A DNA stretch of 64,000 nucleotides. It comes from Limnohabitans sp. Jir61. Its GTDB lineage: Bacteria; Pseudomonadota; Gammaproteobacteria; Burkholderiales; Burkholderiaceae_C. Positions 1 through 7,806 of this stretch are shown here, one piece after another; the stretch's first letter is position 1; every line of letters starts with the position of its first letter. Where the stretch lies: positions 1,132,790 to 1,196,789 of the forward strand of contig NZ_NESD01000001.1 in the NCBI RefSeq assembly GCF_003063545.1, in the 5' to 3' direction. The position numbers were made by a program, and so were the translations under genes. Below the pieces are notes generated by a model, which searched no databases, was not told where the DNA came from, and saw nothing but the letters and a program-made list of their open reading frames with translations.

Positions 1-3000
1 TTGTTAAGTCCTTTGCGTCAAGAGCAACCGATGAACGATCAGATTTGTTTCATCGAACGCAATGGGGAAAGATACGTCGCCTAGCCCTTAATGCCGACGC
101 ACGTCTTGATTCCTTTCTACGTGCGAGTATTGTTCTAACTCCTGAGAAGTTGAAGATTGCGCTTAACAAGTCTCAGGCTGTAGGTTGCGATTCTGTAATT
201 GAAGTCATCCCACACTTTGATGACGCTCCTGATTCATGGATCTCTAGGTTTGATGCGAACACGTCTGTCTTAGATCGATATGACATTCCTACGGAAGACG
301 GAATTACCCAAGTCATCCTCTCGCCTGAAGTTAAAGCAGTACTTAACGAAATTAAGAAGATGCCCGGTCGGATGGTCGCAGGATCAAGGGCGCAAGCCTT
401 TTTGGTCAATCCATTTGCCGCACTCGGTGACGATGCTTCAAACGTAATTGAAGAAGGTCAATTTCAGAAAGCCAAGGAAGATGCGGGTATCTTTTTTGAG
501 AGATTTAGCCCAATCGTCGAAAGAAATGATTTCGGAAAAGTTGAACAACTTGGCTTGTCTATTGAGAGCCCACGCTCCAATGGAGATTCCTCAATTTATC
601 GTGAGCTACTTGAAGACTCAGAGCTTGAAGAATTTATCAGCAAAGCACAGCGTTCAATTGATAAAGAACTGAAGCTCATTGCTTGGGATGGCTATGACCT
701 TGAAGTTAATCCTGATACGCAATCACATATCAAAATTCTTAACGAAGCACTTCAAGAAAAACTATCTCTTTCGCTCGCAATTAAGTACGACGATGTTCAT
801 GATCTATCCCAATACTCCGATCGCATCGTTGATATTGGTATTGAAGAGCCTTACTACTCTCCTTTCATCGCAAAGAAGGATGCTGATATCGGATGGTTTC
901 CCGAGAACGTGATTCCGTTAATCACGTTCACTCCTACTGGCGAAACTGAATCAATTGCCGTACCGATAAATAAAGAAACACTAACGGTGCTTCAAAAGAA
1001 ACTTGATGAAGCAAAGTTAACTAAGCAGGAGACGATAACTGTTTCTGGCTTAGATCATCCTTTCTCGATATCTGACGCTGAACGCATTGTCCAAACGTTC
1101 ACAGAGGTCTGGGCTGACGTAGCTGAAGGGAAATTCAAAGAGCCTAGAAAGAAGACTGCTGATACCACCGATAAACCAGCAAACAATAAAAAGACCCTTG
1201 TTCTTCGTTCAAATATCGAGAGCGTTGGCTACATTGAGCGAAGAGCCTTAGCGCTAAGCACTGATTTGGCTCCCGCCGTGATTCCTTCCACAATGAGCCC
1301 AGAAGCCAGCCTTCTGGAGCATCAGCGTCAAGGTGTAGCTTGGCTTCAACATCTCTACAAGCTACAGAACGAATTCAATGTTCGAGGAGCACTCTTAGCT
1401 GATGACATGGGTCTAGGCAAGACTTTTCAACTTCTGACATTGATGGCTTGGATTCTTGAACAGAATCCAAATTCTGAGCCAATACTGATCGTTGCTCCAC
1501 TCTCTTTATTAGAGAACTGGAAAGATGAAGCTGAAAAGTTCTTTCCGAATACATTTGAAATCTTGACTGCCTATGGTGATGCCCTCGCACCTATGCGTAT
1601 AAAGCGAGAAGAAATTGACGCACGACTAAAAACTGAAGATGGCCTAGTCAAGTTCTTACGCCCGGGTTGGATTAAAAGCGCAAAGGTAGTCCTGACAACC
1701 TACGAAACACTGCGCGATCTCGAGTTCTCATTTGCGCAACAAAAGTGGGCACTGATGATTTGCGATGAAGCTCAAAAAATCAAGAATCCTGCGGCAATGG
1801 TCACACGCTCAGCTTGGCGACAAAACGTTGCGTTCCGCATCGCTTGTACTGGCACTCCCGTAGAAAACACCCTGACTGACATTTGGTCACTTTTTGAGTT
1901 TTGCCAACCGGGAATGCTAGGACCACTTAATGATTTCGGAAGAAATTACCGTAAGCCGATTGAGATTGACTCACGTGATGTAGAGGGAGCTGAGATGCTT
2001 GCTCAACTTCGCCTGCTGATAGAGCCGCAGCTATTGCGCAGAACCAAAGCTGAAGTCGCCAAGGATCTACCAAGCAAGATTATTGTTGACAGTTGTAGAC
2101 GCCTACCGATTTCTTCTATTCAGCGTTCGCTATATGCCAAGGCCATTGAGGACTTCAACAAGAGGAATGATCCAAGCTTTACCTCACCATTCAAGAACCA
2201 TCTTGGTTTGCTTCAGTACATACGTCTTTTATGTACTGATCCAAGGCGCTATGGATTGAGTGTTTTCAAGCCAGAACCAATTAAGCAGTACCGCGAAGCT
2301 TCACCGAAACTTGACTGGCTACTCAAGCAACTGATTGACATAAAAAAGAAGGATCAGAAGGCGATTGTTTTTTGTGAATTCAAGAATATTCAACGCTTGC
2401 TTCAGCACTACATCCGTGAACAATTTGATTTTGATGCTGACATCATTAACGGTGATACCAGCGCATCGGCGGGACATGACCTTAGTCGTCAAAAGCGAAT
2501 CAAAGCATTTCAAGCTAAACCCGGATTTGGAGTCATCATCCTCTCCCCGGTTGCTGTTGGATTTGGTGTCAACATTCAAGAAGCAAACCATGTCGTTCAT
2601 TACATGCGGACATGGAACCCTGCGAAAGAAGACCAAGCAACGGATCGGGCATATCGAATCGGTCAGAAAAAAGACGTTTACGTCTATTACCCCGTAATCA
2701 CTAGCGACGACTTTACTACCTTTGATGAAAAGCTAGATCGATTGCTGGAACACAAGCGATCACTCGCAGGCGATGTCCTTAACGGATGCCCTGATGTAAC
2801 GATGGCAGACTTTGCTATAGATGAAATCGTTCCAGCAGATTTCGCGAAAGACCTAGACGACACCGTCACCCTAGATGTTGCCCTTCAAATGGATTGGCGC
2901 TTGTTTGAAGGCTTAGCTGCTGCTCTTTGGGCCAAGCAAGGCTTCTCTAACGTTTACTGTACGCCTAGGTCTGGTGACAATGGCGTTGACGTTGTTGCTC

Positions 3001-3305
3001 TTAAAGGCAACGAGGGCGTTCTGATTCAGACGAAAAGCTCTGGCATTGATGGATACAAGCATGGCTGGGACACAGTCAAAGAGGTTATCGCAGGCCATGC
3101 CTACTATCAAAGACGGCATCCGGGCGTAACATTTCAACTAGTCGGCCTCAGCAATCAGTTCTTCAACTCGCATGCGTATGAGAACGCAAACCTGAATGGA
3201 GTCATGCTAATTGGTCAAGATGAACTGTCTGGCTTACTAGAACGTTTCTCAGTCAACCTTGCTGAAGTCGAGCGATTTGTATACGCTGACGAGCAGGTGG
3301 TTTAA
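1..3305 (+). CDS. SNF2-family helicase with C-terminal Mrr-like nuclease domain (ZorD-like), 5' end missing
   Basis: The reading frame is open to the left edge (14 further codons upstream of the TTG at 45, none of them ATG), so the true start lies outside and the protein exceeds 1,100 residues. Counting from the TTG at 45, residues 1-430 are an unassigned N-terminal region. The SNF2 core follows: Walker A DDMGLGKT, motif II DEAQ instead of the usual DEAH, motif III CTGTPVEN, and motifs V-VI with VNIQEANHVVHYMRTWNP and QATDRAYRIGQ. The last 130 residues resemble an Mrr-type PD-(D/E)xK nuclease (GDNGVDVVAL, then LIQTKSS, giving D...QxK). Helicase plus Mrr domain at this size is the known architecture of ZorD from type I Zorya anti-phage systems. 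That assignment is an inference, because zorA, zorB and zorC would lie upstream and cannot be seen. The gene is AT-richer than the core genes, consistent with acquisition. Confidence 0.9.
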   Translation, partial: VKSFASRATDERSDLFHRTQWGKIRRLALNADARLDSFLRASIVLTPEKLKIALNKSQAVGCDSVIEVIPHFDDAPDSWISRFDANTSVLDRYDIPTEDGITQVILSPEVKAVLNEIKKMPGRMVAGSRAQAFLVNPFAALGDDASNVIEEGQFQKAKEDAGIFFERFSPIVERNDFGKVEQLGLSIESPRSNGDSSIYRELLEDSELEEFISKAQRSIDKELKLIAWDGYDLEVNPDTQSHIKILNEALQEKLSLSLAIKYDDVHDLSQYSDRIVDIGIEEPYYSPFIAKKDADIGWFPENVIPLITFTPTGETESIAVPINKETLTVLQKKLDEAKLTKQETITVSGLDHPFSISDAERIVQTFTEVWADVAEGKFKEPRKKTADTTDKPANNKKTLVLRSNIESVGYIERRALALSTDLAPAVIPSTMSPEASLLEHQRQGVAWLQHLYKLQNEFNVRGALLADDMGLGKTFQLLTLMAWILEQNPNSEPILIVAPLSLLENWKDEAEKFFPNTFEILTAYGDALAPMRIKREEIDARLKTEDGLVKFLRPGWIKSAKVVLTTYETLRDLEFSFAQQKWALMICDEAQKIKNPAAMVTRSAWRQNVAFRIACTGTPVENTLTDIWSLFEFCQPGMLGPLNDFGRNYRKPIEIDSRDVEGAEMLAQLRLLIEPQLLRRTKAEVAKDLPSKIIVDSCRRLPISSIQRSLYAKAIEDFNKRNDPSFTSPFKNHLGLLQYIRLLCTDPRRYGLSVFKPEPIKQYREASPKLDWLLKQLIDIKKKDQKAIVFCEFKNIQRLLQHYIREQFDFDADIINGDTSASAGHDLSRQKRIKAFQAKPGFGVIILSPVAVGFGVNIQEANHVVHYMRTWNPAKEDQATDRAYRIGQKKDVYVYYPVITSDDFTTFDEKLDRLLEHKRSLAGDVLNGCPDVTMADFAIDEIVPADFAKDLDDTVTLDVALQMDWRLFEGLAAALWAKQGFSNVYCTPRSGDNGVDVVALKGNEGVLIQTKSSGIDGYKHGWDTVKEVIAGHAYYQRRHPGVTFQLVGLSNQFFNSHAYENANLNGVMLIGQDELSGLLERFSVNLAEVERFVYADEQVV

Positions 3306-3323
3306 TTTTTGGAATCTTGCTGT

Positions 3324-3803
3324 ATGGATGAGTACCTGCTTGAGATTAGATATTTGGTCGATGATCTTGGTGATATTGAGATTGATAATGGCTTAGTTCG
3401 CTTAGAGCGAATGCGTGGCTTTGAATATGTACTAATGATTCATCTGCCCGGTGCTTATTACAAGACTGAAGATTCATCAACTCTTTCAATCCTTCATGAC
3501 AACAAGAAACTTTTCTCTAGAGTGCTTAGCTCTTTTGAGTGTCGTTTGGTGCTTGAGGCTGTAAGCACTATCAAGTTTTCATTTGACTCTTCGGAAAACC
3601 TTACCGGTAAAGATCCGCAAGATAGCTATAGCGTCTCCTTAAAGAGAGGCACGGCCATAATGTCCTTTGCTTGGGCAGATGGTGAGCACATTACAAATGA
3701 TGCCGAATTACTTTCCTCATTGATGAAGTTAGTAGAGCTCATCGGTGATCTTGAACCTATTGACTATGAAGGTTTTGGGTTTGAATTTCCCGTTAAGCTG
3801 TAG
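3324..3803 (+). CDS. Unknown 159-residue protein downstream of the helicase-nuclease
   Basis: A small acidic, soluble protein with no signal peptide or membrane segment and no domain I recognise. It begins MDEYLLEIRYL and alternates predicted beta strands (DIEIDNGLVRLERM, EYVLMIHLPGAYY, SYSVSLKRGTAIMSFAW) with a C-terminal helix, suggesting a compact alpha/beta fold. The ATG at 3324 is chosen, 18 bases after the helicase stop; a TTG at 3309, three bases after that stop, would add five residues (MESCC). Tight co-orientation with the helicase suggests one transcript and a related role, perhaps an accessory or immunity component. That role is inference from position only. Confidence 0.72.
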   Translation: MDEYLLEIRYLVDDLGDIEIDNGLVRLERMRGFEYVLMIHLPGAYYKTEDSSTLSILHDNKKLFSRVLSSFECRLVLEAVSTIKFSFDSSENLTGKDPQDSYSVSLKRGTAIMSFAWADGEHITNDAELLSSLMKLVELIGDLEPIDYEGFGFEFPVKL

Positions 3804-3842
3804 TCGTAATTACTTGTACACACTTATTGGATTGAGCTTGCG

Positions 3843-4718
3843 ATGAAACCAGCCGTTGGTCGTGTTTACGTTTTAAGCAACAAGGCAATGCCAGGTCTTT
3901 TAAAGATCGGGTACACCATGAACACTGTGGAAGGGCGCGTCAAAGAACTTTCGAGCGCAACAGGCGTTCCATCGGAGTTCTTCATTGAATACCAAGTTGA
4001 GTGTCGTGATGCTGCTGGTGTTGAAGCTCTCGTACACGAATCATTTCATAGCTTACGGCACAACAATAGTCGCGAGTTTTTCTCTATTCCATTGGCGGAT
4101 GCTGTCGATGTAATCCGCAAACACGCTAAGGAAATAATCGACGAGGAAATCCTTGGTCAAATTGATACGACCGTCACTGTTAACAAGTCTGCTGTGACGT
4201 ACTACTTAGTAAGAGTTAACAGTTCAAAAAATATTTTTAGAGTTGGATTGATCAAAGAGGGGCTTAATTTTCTAAATACAGAAGAATTCAAATCAATGGT
4301 GATAGAGCTGTACAACCATTTCGATTCAAACTTTTTTTATGAATGCGAAGTCGTCCAATCTAAAGAGTTCTTTTACATAGATGATGAATCATTGGAAAAG
4401 ATGAAAGATCTTTTAGATGGAAATATCAAAAGACTAAAAACACTTAATCGTTATATTTTTGAAACTGAAGGTTTCTATCGTGCTAAAGAGTTTCATCCTC
4501 GCCTTAATGGCAAGTACGATCTCAGAACGCTTCCTTTTAAAGATTACAAGGAATCATTCCCACTTCAAATATACAACTCGTCTTTGTCTTTAATTGAGCC
4601 AATTGCCCAAGCTTGTTTGGATAAAAATGCTCCAGAAGTGGCGCAATCAGATATCTCAGAAGTTACCAATCTTGAAAAACCAAACAGGCTAGATTTAATT
4701 AAAGAACTGGGTATTTAA
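3843..4718 (+). CDS. T5orf172/GIY-YIG-like domain protein with unknown C-terminal region
   Basis: Residues 1-95 match the T5orf172 (MUG113-like) branch of the GIY-YIG superfamily: VYVLSNKAMPGLLKIGYT supplies the two core strands, RVKELSSATGVP the conserved arginine helix, VEALVHESFHSLR the glutamate helix, and SREFFSI the terminal strand. The remaining 195 residues are lysine- and aromatic-rich, with no family I recognise. In related proteins this domain is a nuclease-like module found in phages and genomic islands. It is co-oriented 39 bases after the small unknown gene, so it may be the third gene of the helicase transcript. It ends one base from the stop of the convergent next gene, with no terminator between them. 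The gene is AT-rich, especially in its second half. Confidence 0.82.
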   Translation: MKPAVGRVYVLSNKAMPGLLKIGYTMNTVEGRVKELSSATGVPSEFFIEYQVECRDAAGVEALVHESFHSLRHNNSREFFSIPLADAVDVIRKHAKEIIDEEILGQIDTTVTVNKSAVTYYLVRVNSSKNIFRVGLIKEGLNFLNTEEFKSMVIELYNHFDSNFFYECEVVQSKEFFYIDDESLEKMKDLLDGNIKRLKTLNRYIFETEGFYRAKEFHPRLNGKYDLRTLPFKDYKESFPLQIYNSSLSLIEPIAQACLDKNAPEVAQSDISEVTNLEKPNRLDLIKELGI

Positions 4719-4719
4719 A

Positions 4720-5514
4720 TCACTTATGTCTTGCTTCAATGTGCCGAGCAAGCATATGTGGCGCACAAGGCATTCCACACTGTGGGCAATCCGTTTTCAC
4801 CTTAGGCTTACGCATTCGTGCCTTGGTCTCTTCAGACTTCTTGATCCCTTTTCCTGAGGCCGAAATCTTGGCTTTATGTTCTTCAGTCAGTACCTTGCCT
4901 TGATGAGCGGCTTTCATCTTGGCAATGGCTTCTTCTGTGTGTCTGAAGCCTTTCTTAATCTGAGAAAGCAGGGCTTTATGCTCAGCACTAAGCGGACCAT
5001 TTACACGTCCAGTTAGTTTTGCGCTGATCTTCTTTCGCTGTTCTTCTGAGGGTGATATGCCTATTCTCTGGCCCTTAAGTGACTGACCAATCTTATTTCG
5101 GGCTTCTTCAGACTGACGAAAGCCTTTGCGGCTTTCAGTTCGCTTGTCGATTGAGCTCTTCTCGAATTTTCGCCCGACCTGCCAAGCTCCCATCTTTTCA
5201 CGATGCTCTGGACTGAACTGCTTGCCTCGCATTGACCACTTGCCATCACCGTTATGTTTATTGAAGCTCTGAGGATCGTCTTTGGCGTTTAGCTCATCAA
5301 GAAGCTTTGCTTCTATGAAGAAGACCTCAACGGGTTCACTTGTGAAAAGGATCTCTCGTTGCCAGCCTGAGGGGTTAGCTTGAATTAACGGCTTAACGAC
5401 TTTGCTTGAGCAGATGTAGCCATCTTCAGGATGACAGCCGCGAGCGCCTCTGGCTCCGACGTACCACTTACCTGTGGCAAGTTCAGTCCATTTGTAAACG
5501 TAGGCCAGCGTCAT
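4720..5514 (-). CDS. GIY-YIG endonuclease with NUMOD3 repeat array (homing-endonuclease type)
   Basis: The N-terminus LAYVYKWTELATGKWYVGA is a variant GIY-YIG motif (YVY...YVG), followed by DGYICSSKVVKPLIQ as in phage segment-drift endonucleases, a candidate catalytic glutamate in FFIEAKLLDELNA and an asparagine in SFNKHNGDG. From about residue 100 come seven short repeats of NUMOD3 type, with cores SPEHREKMGAWQVGRK, SEEARNKIGQSLKGQ, SEEQRKKISAKLTGR, SAEHKALLSQIKKG, TEEAIAKMKAAHQGK, TEEHKAKISASGKG and SEETKARMRK, which in this family bind DNA along an extended helix. The C-terminus CPQCGMPCAPHMLARHIEARH looks like a zinc finger. The enzyme probably cuts DNA at a long recognition site. It is not inside an intron here, so it is a free-standing element. 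It lies 12 bases after the stop of its upstream minus-strand neighbour. Confidence 0.82.
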   Translation of the reverse strand: MTLAYVYKWTELATGKWYVGARGARGCHPEDGYICSSKVVKPLIQANPSGWQREILFTSEPVEVFFIEAKLLDELNAKDDPQSFNKHNGDGKWSMRGKQFSPEHREKMGAWQVGRKFEKSSIDKRTESRKGFRQSEEARNKIGQSLKGQRIGISPSEEQRKKISAKLTGRVNGPLSAEHKALLSQIKKGFRHTEEAIAKMKAAHQGKVLTEEHKAKISASGKGIKKSEETKARMRKPKVKTDCPQCGMPCAPHMLARHIEARHK

Positions 5515-5526
5515 TTCTAGAACCGA

Positions 5527-6468
5527 TTACTTGCCGTTCTTACGCTGGTTAATAGACTTAGATAAGAGGGTGGAGATCTCTACTTTTCGTTTCATGTCAT
5601 TAGCATTAGAAATCTGCTCTCGAATGATAATGTCTATGGCAGTCCTTAGATTCTCGAATTCTTCCGCACATTGTTGTTCTGAAAGTTCATGAACCCCTAA
5701 GCTCAACAGCGTATACAAGTGGGGATGATCAACTAAAAACTTCGGAAGATATTGCTTAAGGAGTTGTATTTTTTGGCTGGTTTTTCCTGCGTCGTAGTCT
5801 TCCCAGCTAGTTAACTCATGCTCTGCTATGTGTTGAGCTTTTGCGGCATCAAGCATACTTTCAAAGACTCTTCGAAGGTATACACATGAAGCAACGTGGT
5901 ATCCATGTGAGTGGGTTTGAATTGCTCGTACAAAGTCGTTTGCCTGTTCTTTTGACAGCCCAATTGACAAAGACCCGAGTACAGTTTTTTGAAAATCAAA
6001 AAGCGAAGGTGTCTGTCCAACTTTAGTAATGAATGAGCGCTCTAATGCTTGTTGCGGCGCTTCACTAGTCACATCTTTTTCAGAGATACCGTGCTTATGT
6101 TTGCTGGTTGATTCATTGGGCAACTTACCTGTGTCAAAGTAGTAGGTCGCTAGGTGTGAGGGGTCCCTTGAACATTGGGTGATAAGTTGGAATTTTCCAT
6201 ACCAGAGTGTCGTTGATGCGCCTCCGTTAAAGTGACCTGGGCTTATCGGTCCTACGCTTGCTTTTTCTAATTTGTGCCGTAAAGATGTTTCATCGGAAAC
6301 AATCAATTTCCATGTTGAATCTTTGTCGCAAAGTGGACAGTAAAGATCAAATCTATGCTCATGTACCCGAATACTTCTAGCAACGGTGTTCAGATCTTTT
6401 GAAGCGCATGGGAATTTTTTGTACAGCGGAGCCCCGACAAGTTGAACTAGAAATTCTTGTGAAGTCAT
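5527..6468 (-). CDS. Zinc-ribbon protein with C-terminal HEPN-like (DUF4145-like) region
   Basis: Residues 35-120 hold a split zinc-ribbon pattern: YCPLCDKDSTW and later QCSRDPSHLATYYF (CxxC...CxxxxxH). The C-terminal half is all-helical, with YHVASCVYLRRVFESMLDA, LYTLLSLGVHELSEQQC and FENLRTAIDIIIREQI, a pattern seen in HEPN/DUF4145-like proteins common in defence and island loci. I assign that family only tentatively. There is no signal peptide or membrane segment. It is transcribed leftward, directly upstream of the NUMOD3 endonuclease, and is divergent from the tiny repeat protein with fewer than 30 bases between their starts. A role in nucleic-acid sensing or RNA cleavage would be inference. 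Confidence 0.75.
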   Translation of the reverse strand: MTSQEFLVQLVGAPLYKKFPCASKDLNTVARSIRVHEHRFDLYCPLCDKDSTWKLIVSDETSLRHKLEKASVGPISPGHFNGGASTTLWYGKFQLITQCSRDPSHLATYYFDTGKLPNESTSKHKHGISEKDVTSEAPQQALERSFITKVGQTPSLFDFQKTVLGSLSIGLSKEQANDFVRAIQTHSHGYHVASCVYLRRVFESMLDAAKAQHIAEHELTSWEDYDAGKTSQKIQLLKQYLPKFLVDHPHLYTLLSLGVHELSEQQCAEEFENLRTAIDIIIREQISNANDMKRKVEISTLLSKSINQRKNGK

Positions 6469-6495
6469 GCGGATTCCTATTTGATTTTGTTCATT

Positions 6496-6780
6496 ATGCT
6501 AATTTTTCAATTGGTACTAGCAGTGGGAAGGTCGACTAAGACTGATGAGATGATTCAGAAAGTGTCAGACACTACAAGCGTCTCATCTGACGGTACAACC
6601 TACACAAAGATGGGTTCGACAACTGTAGGTAGTGACGGCTCAATGTTTACTCAGATGGGCAGTTTCAGCACTGACGGCAGTACACGCATGGGAAGCACAG
6701 CGACTGGTTTGGGCTCTGTGTTCAACGATAGCAAGCCAGATCGTTTTGGTTTCGATGCCGACGACGATGACAAGTGGTGA
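6496..6780 (+). CDS. Small Met-Gly-Ser repeat protein, probably exported
   Basis: A protein of 94 residues with a hydrophobic N-terminus (LIFQLVLAVG) followed by degenerate repeats of a unit resembling YTKMGSTTVGSDGS: YTKMGSTTV, FTQMGSFST, TRMGSTATG. It ends with an acidic, tryptophan-terminated tail (FDADDDDKW). Similar short proteins of the form 'SDG-x-x-x-T-x-MG-x-T' are scattered through Proteobacteria with no known function. The ATG at 6496 is chosen. A TTG at 6481 would add MILFI, and an ATG at 6550 would remove the hydrophobic segment. The 5' end nearly abuts the divergent gene at 6468, so promoters must overlap coding sequence. Confidence 0.6.
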   Translation: MLIFQLVLAVGRSTKTDEMIQKVSDTTSVSSDGTTYTKMGSTTVGSDGSMFTQMGSFSTDGSTRMGSTATGLGSVFNDSKPDRFGFDADDDDKW

Positions 6781-6820
6781 GCAGTTAGCCGCTCAAACCC
6801 CTAGGTTCTTTGCCTAAAAA

Positions 6821-6940
6821 ATGGCTTCAAAAAAGCCGCACATCGTGTAACCAAAATCCTGTAAAATCCTTGTAAATCAAGGGTTTGTAGGGCTTTTGGA
6901 TTTTTTATTTTTCTTACCTTAGTTACACAAATGTTACACA
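6821..6940. other. Islet/core junction with hairpins and three GTTACAC heptamers
   Basis: This gene-free stretch separates the accessory islet from core genes. It contains a hairpin GGCTT/AAGCC (6823-6837) that has a T-run only when read on the minus strand; a tandem AAAATCCTGT / AAAATCCTTGT (6853-6873); a hairpin AAATCCTTG-TAAAT-CAAGGGTTT (6864-6886, one G-T pair); an outer pair AAAATCC/GGATTTT (6853-6859 and 6898-6904) followed by T-rich sequence that could terminate rightward transcripts; and the heptamer GTTACAC twice as direct repeats (6922-6928, 6933-6939) plus once inverted (6845-6851). Repeated short sites at an island edge are typical of recombinase arm sites or of an element-encoded operator. 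Neither can be proved, because no integrase is in the window. Confidence 0.45.
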
Positions 6941-7031
6941 CGTCTTTTTGCGCCGCTACAGCCCGCATAAACACAGGGCCTGTAAGTTGGGTGACTATGG
7001 AGTGGGAATAACTCTCGAAGGACACCTTGTA

Positions 7032-7430
7032 ATGACACATCCAAGCCAAAGCAATTCGAAACTGACAGCAGAGCAGCTGGCAGCCTGCGCGCCGATTGAA
7101 AAGTATTTTCTGGGCCATGCGCATGACGATGCGAGCTATATGCGTCAAGCGTTTTTGCCCAGCGCCCACATCGAATCCATGCGCGAAGGTGTGTTTACCT
7201 CGTGGCCGCTCAACATTTACTGCGAGCGCTTTGGTGGCAAACCAGCGTCTGACGAAGCCACGCGCCGCCGCAGCATTGATTGGATTGAAGTGGCTGGGTC
7301 AGCCGCCAGCGCACGCGTGACGCTGGTCCACGGTGCGATGACCTTTACTGACTACTTCGTGCTGCTGCAAACCCAAGACGGCTGGAAAATCGCGAACAAG
7401 GCCTTCGTGGGCAAGTCCACCCAGGCATAA
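7032..7430 (+). CDS. NTF2-like / putative lumazine-binding family protein
   Basis: This 132-residue protein is of the SnoaL/NTF2-like superfamily, the branch annotated as putative lumazine-binding (nuclear transport factor 2 family). The fold signature is visible: helix IEKYFLGHAHDDASYMRQAFLPSAHIES, then WPLNIYCERF, and strands ARVTLVHGAMTFTDYFVLLQTQDGWKIANKAFVG. The ATG at 7032 is preferred to the upstream in-frame ATG at 6948 because it follows a GAAGGA ribosome site at 7017-7022 and because the extra 28 residues look unlike the family. No catalytic residues can be assigned. It is the first core-type gene after the islet junction and is followed by infA on the same strand. Confidence 0.85.
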   Translation: MTHPSQSNSKLTAEQLAACAPIEKYFLGHAHDDASYMRQAFLPSAHIESMREGVFTSWPLNIYCERFGGKPASDEATRRRSIDWIEVAGSAASARVTLVHGAMTFTDYFVLLQTQDGWKIANKAFVGKSTQA

Positions 7431-7452
7431 ATCTGCACAACGCCAAAGGTCC

Positions 7453-7458
7453 TACAAT
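7453..7458 (+). promoter_or_regulatory. Candidate -10 element upstream of infA
   Basis: TACAAT lies 62 bases before the infA ATG within a small hairpin CCTAC-AATC-GTAGG, in a gene-free 90-base interval. No good -35 hexamer sits at 16-18 bases. A second possibility is TTGCCC (7475-7480), a 17-base spacer and TTTAAT (7498-7503). Which is used cannot be decided by eye. Confidence 0.3.
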
Positions 7459-7520
7459 CGTAGGCTGTTAGCAATTGCCCGATTTGGGCTTGAATTTTTT
7501 AATTAGAGAACACTGAGTAC

Positions 7521-7781
7521 ATGGCAAAAGAAGAAATGATCGAAATGAAGGGTGTCGTACACGAGGTCTTGCCCGACTCTCGTTACCGCGTCACCCTGGA
7601 AAACGGTCACTCACTGATCGCATACACCGCAGGCAAAATGCGCCTGCACCGCATCCGCATCATCGAAGGCGACAAGGTCACGGTTGAACTGTCTCCTTAC
7701 GACATGAACAAAGCTCGCGTGACATTCCGTCACATCGAAGGCAAGGCCCCAGGCGGCCCAGCCGTTAAACGTCGTTTCTAA
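7521..7781 (+). CDS. infA: Translation initiation factor IF-1
   Basis: An 86-residue S1/OB-fold protein that binds the A site of the 30S subunit during initiation. [29 protein letters not shown] and the sequence [20 protein letters not shown] are diagnostic IF-1 segments. It is longer than the 72-residue E. coli protein because of a C-terminal Lys/Arg tail (GGPAVKRRF), typical of the extra IF-1 type in Burkholderiales outside the ribosomal-protein operon. It is free-standing here, so a second infA in the spc operon elsewhere is expected. Confidence 0.97.
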   Translation: MAKEEMIEMKGVVHEVLPDSRYRVTLENGHSLIAYTAGKMRLHRIRIIEGDKVTVELSPYDMNKARVTFRHIEGKAPGGPAVKRRF

Positions 7782-7806
7782 ACGGACCGCGTTGCGGTAA
7801 TTTTGC

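Noticed and set aside
6948..7031. Upstream extension of the NTF2-like gene from ATG 6948
   Set aside because: It would run into the islet junction, lacks family similarity and has a weaker start than ATG 7032 with its GAAGGA site.
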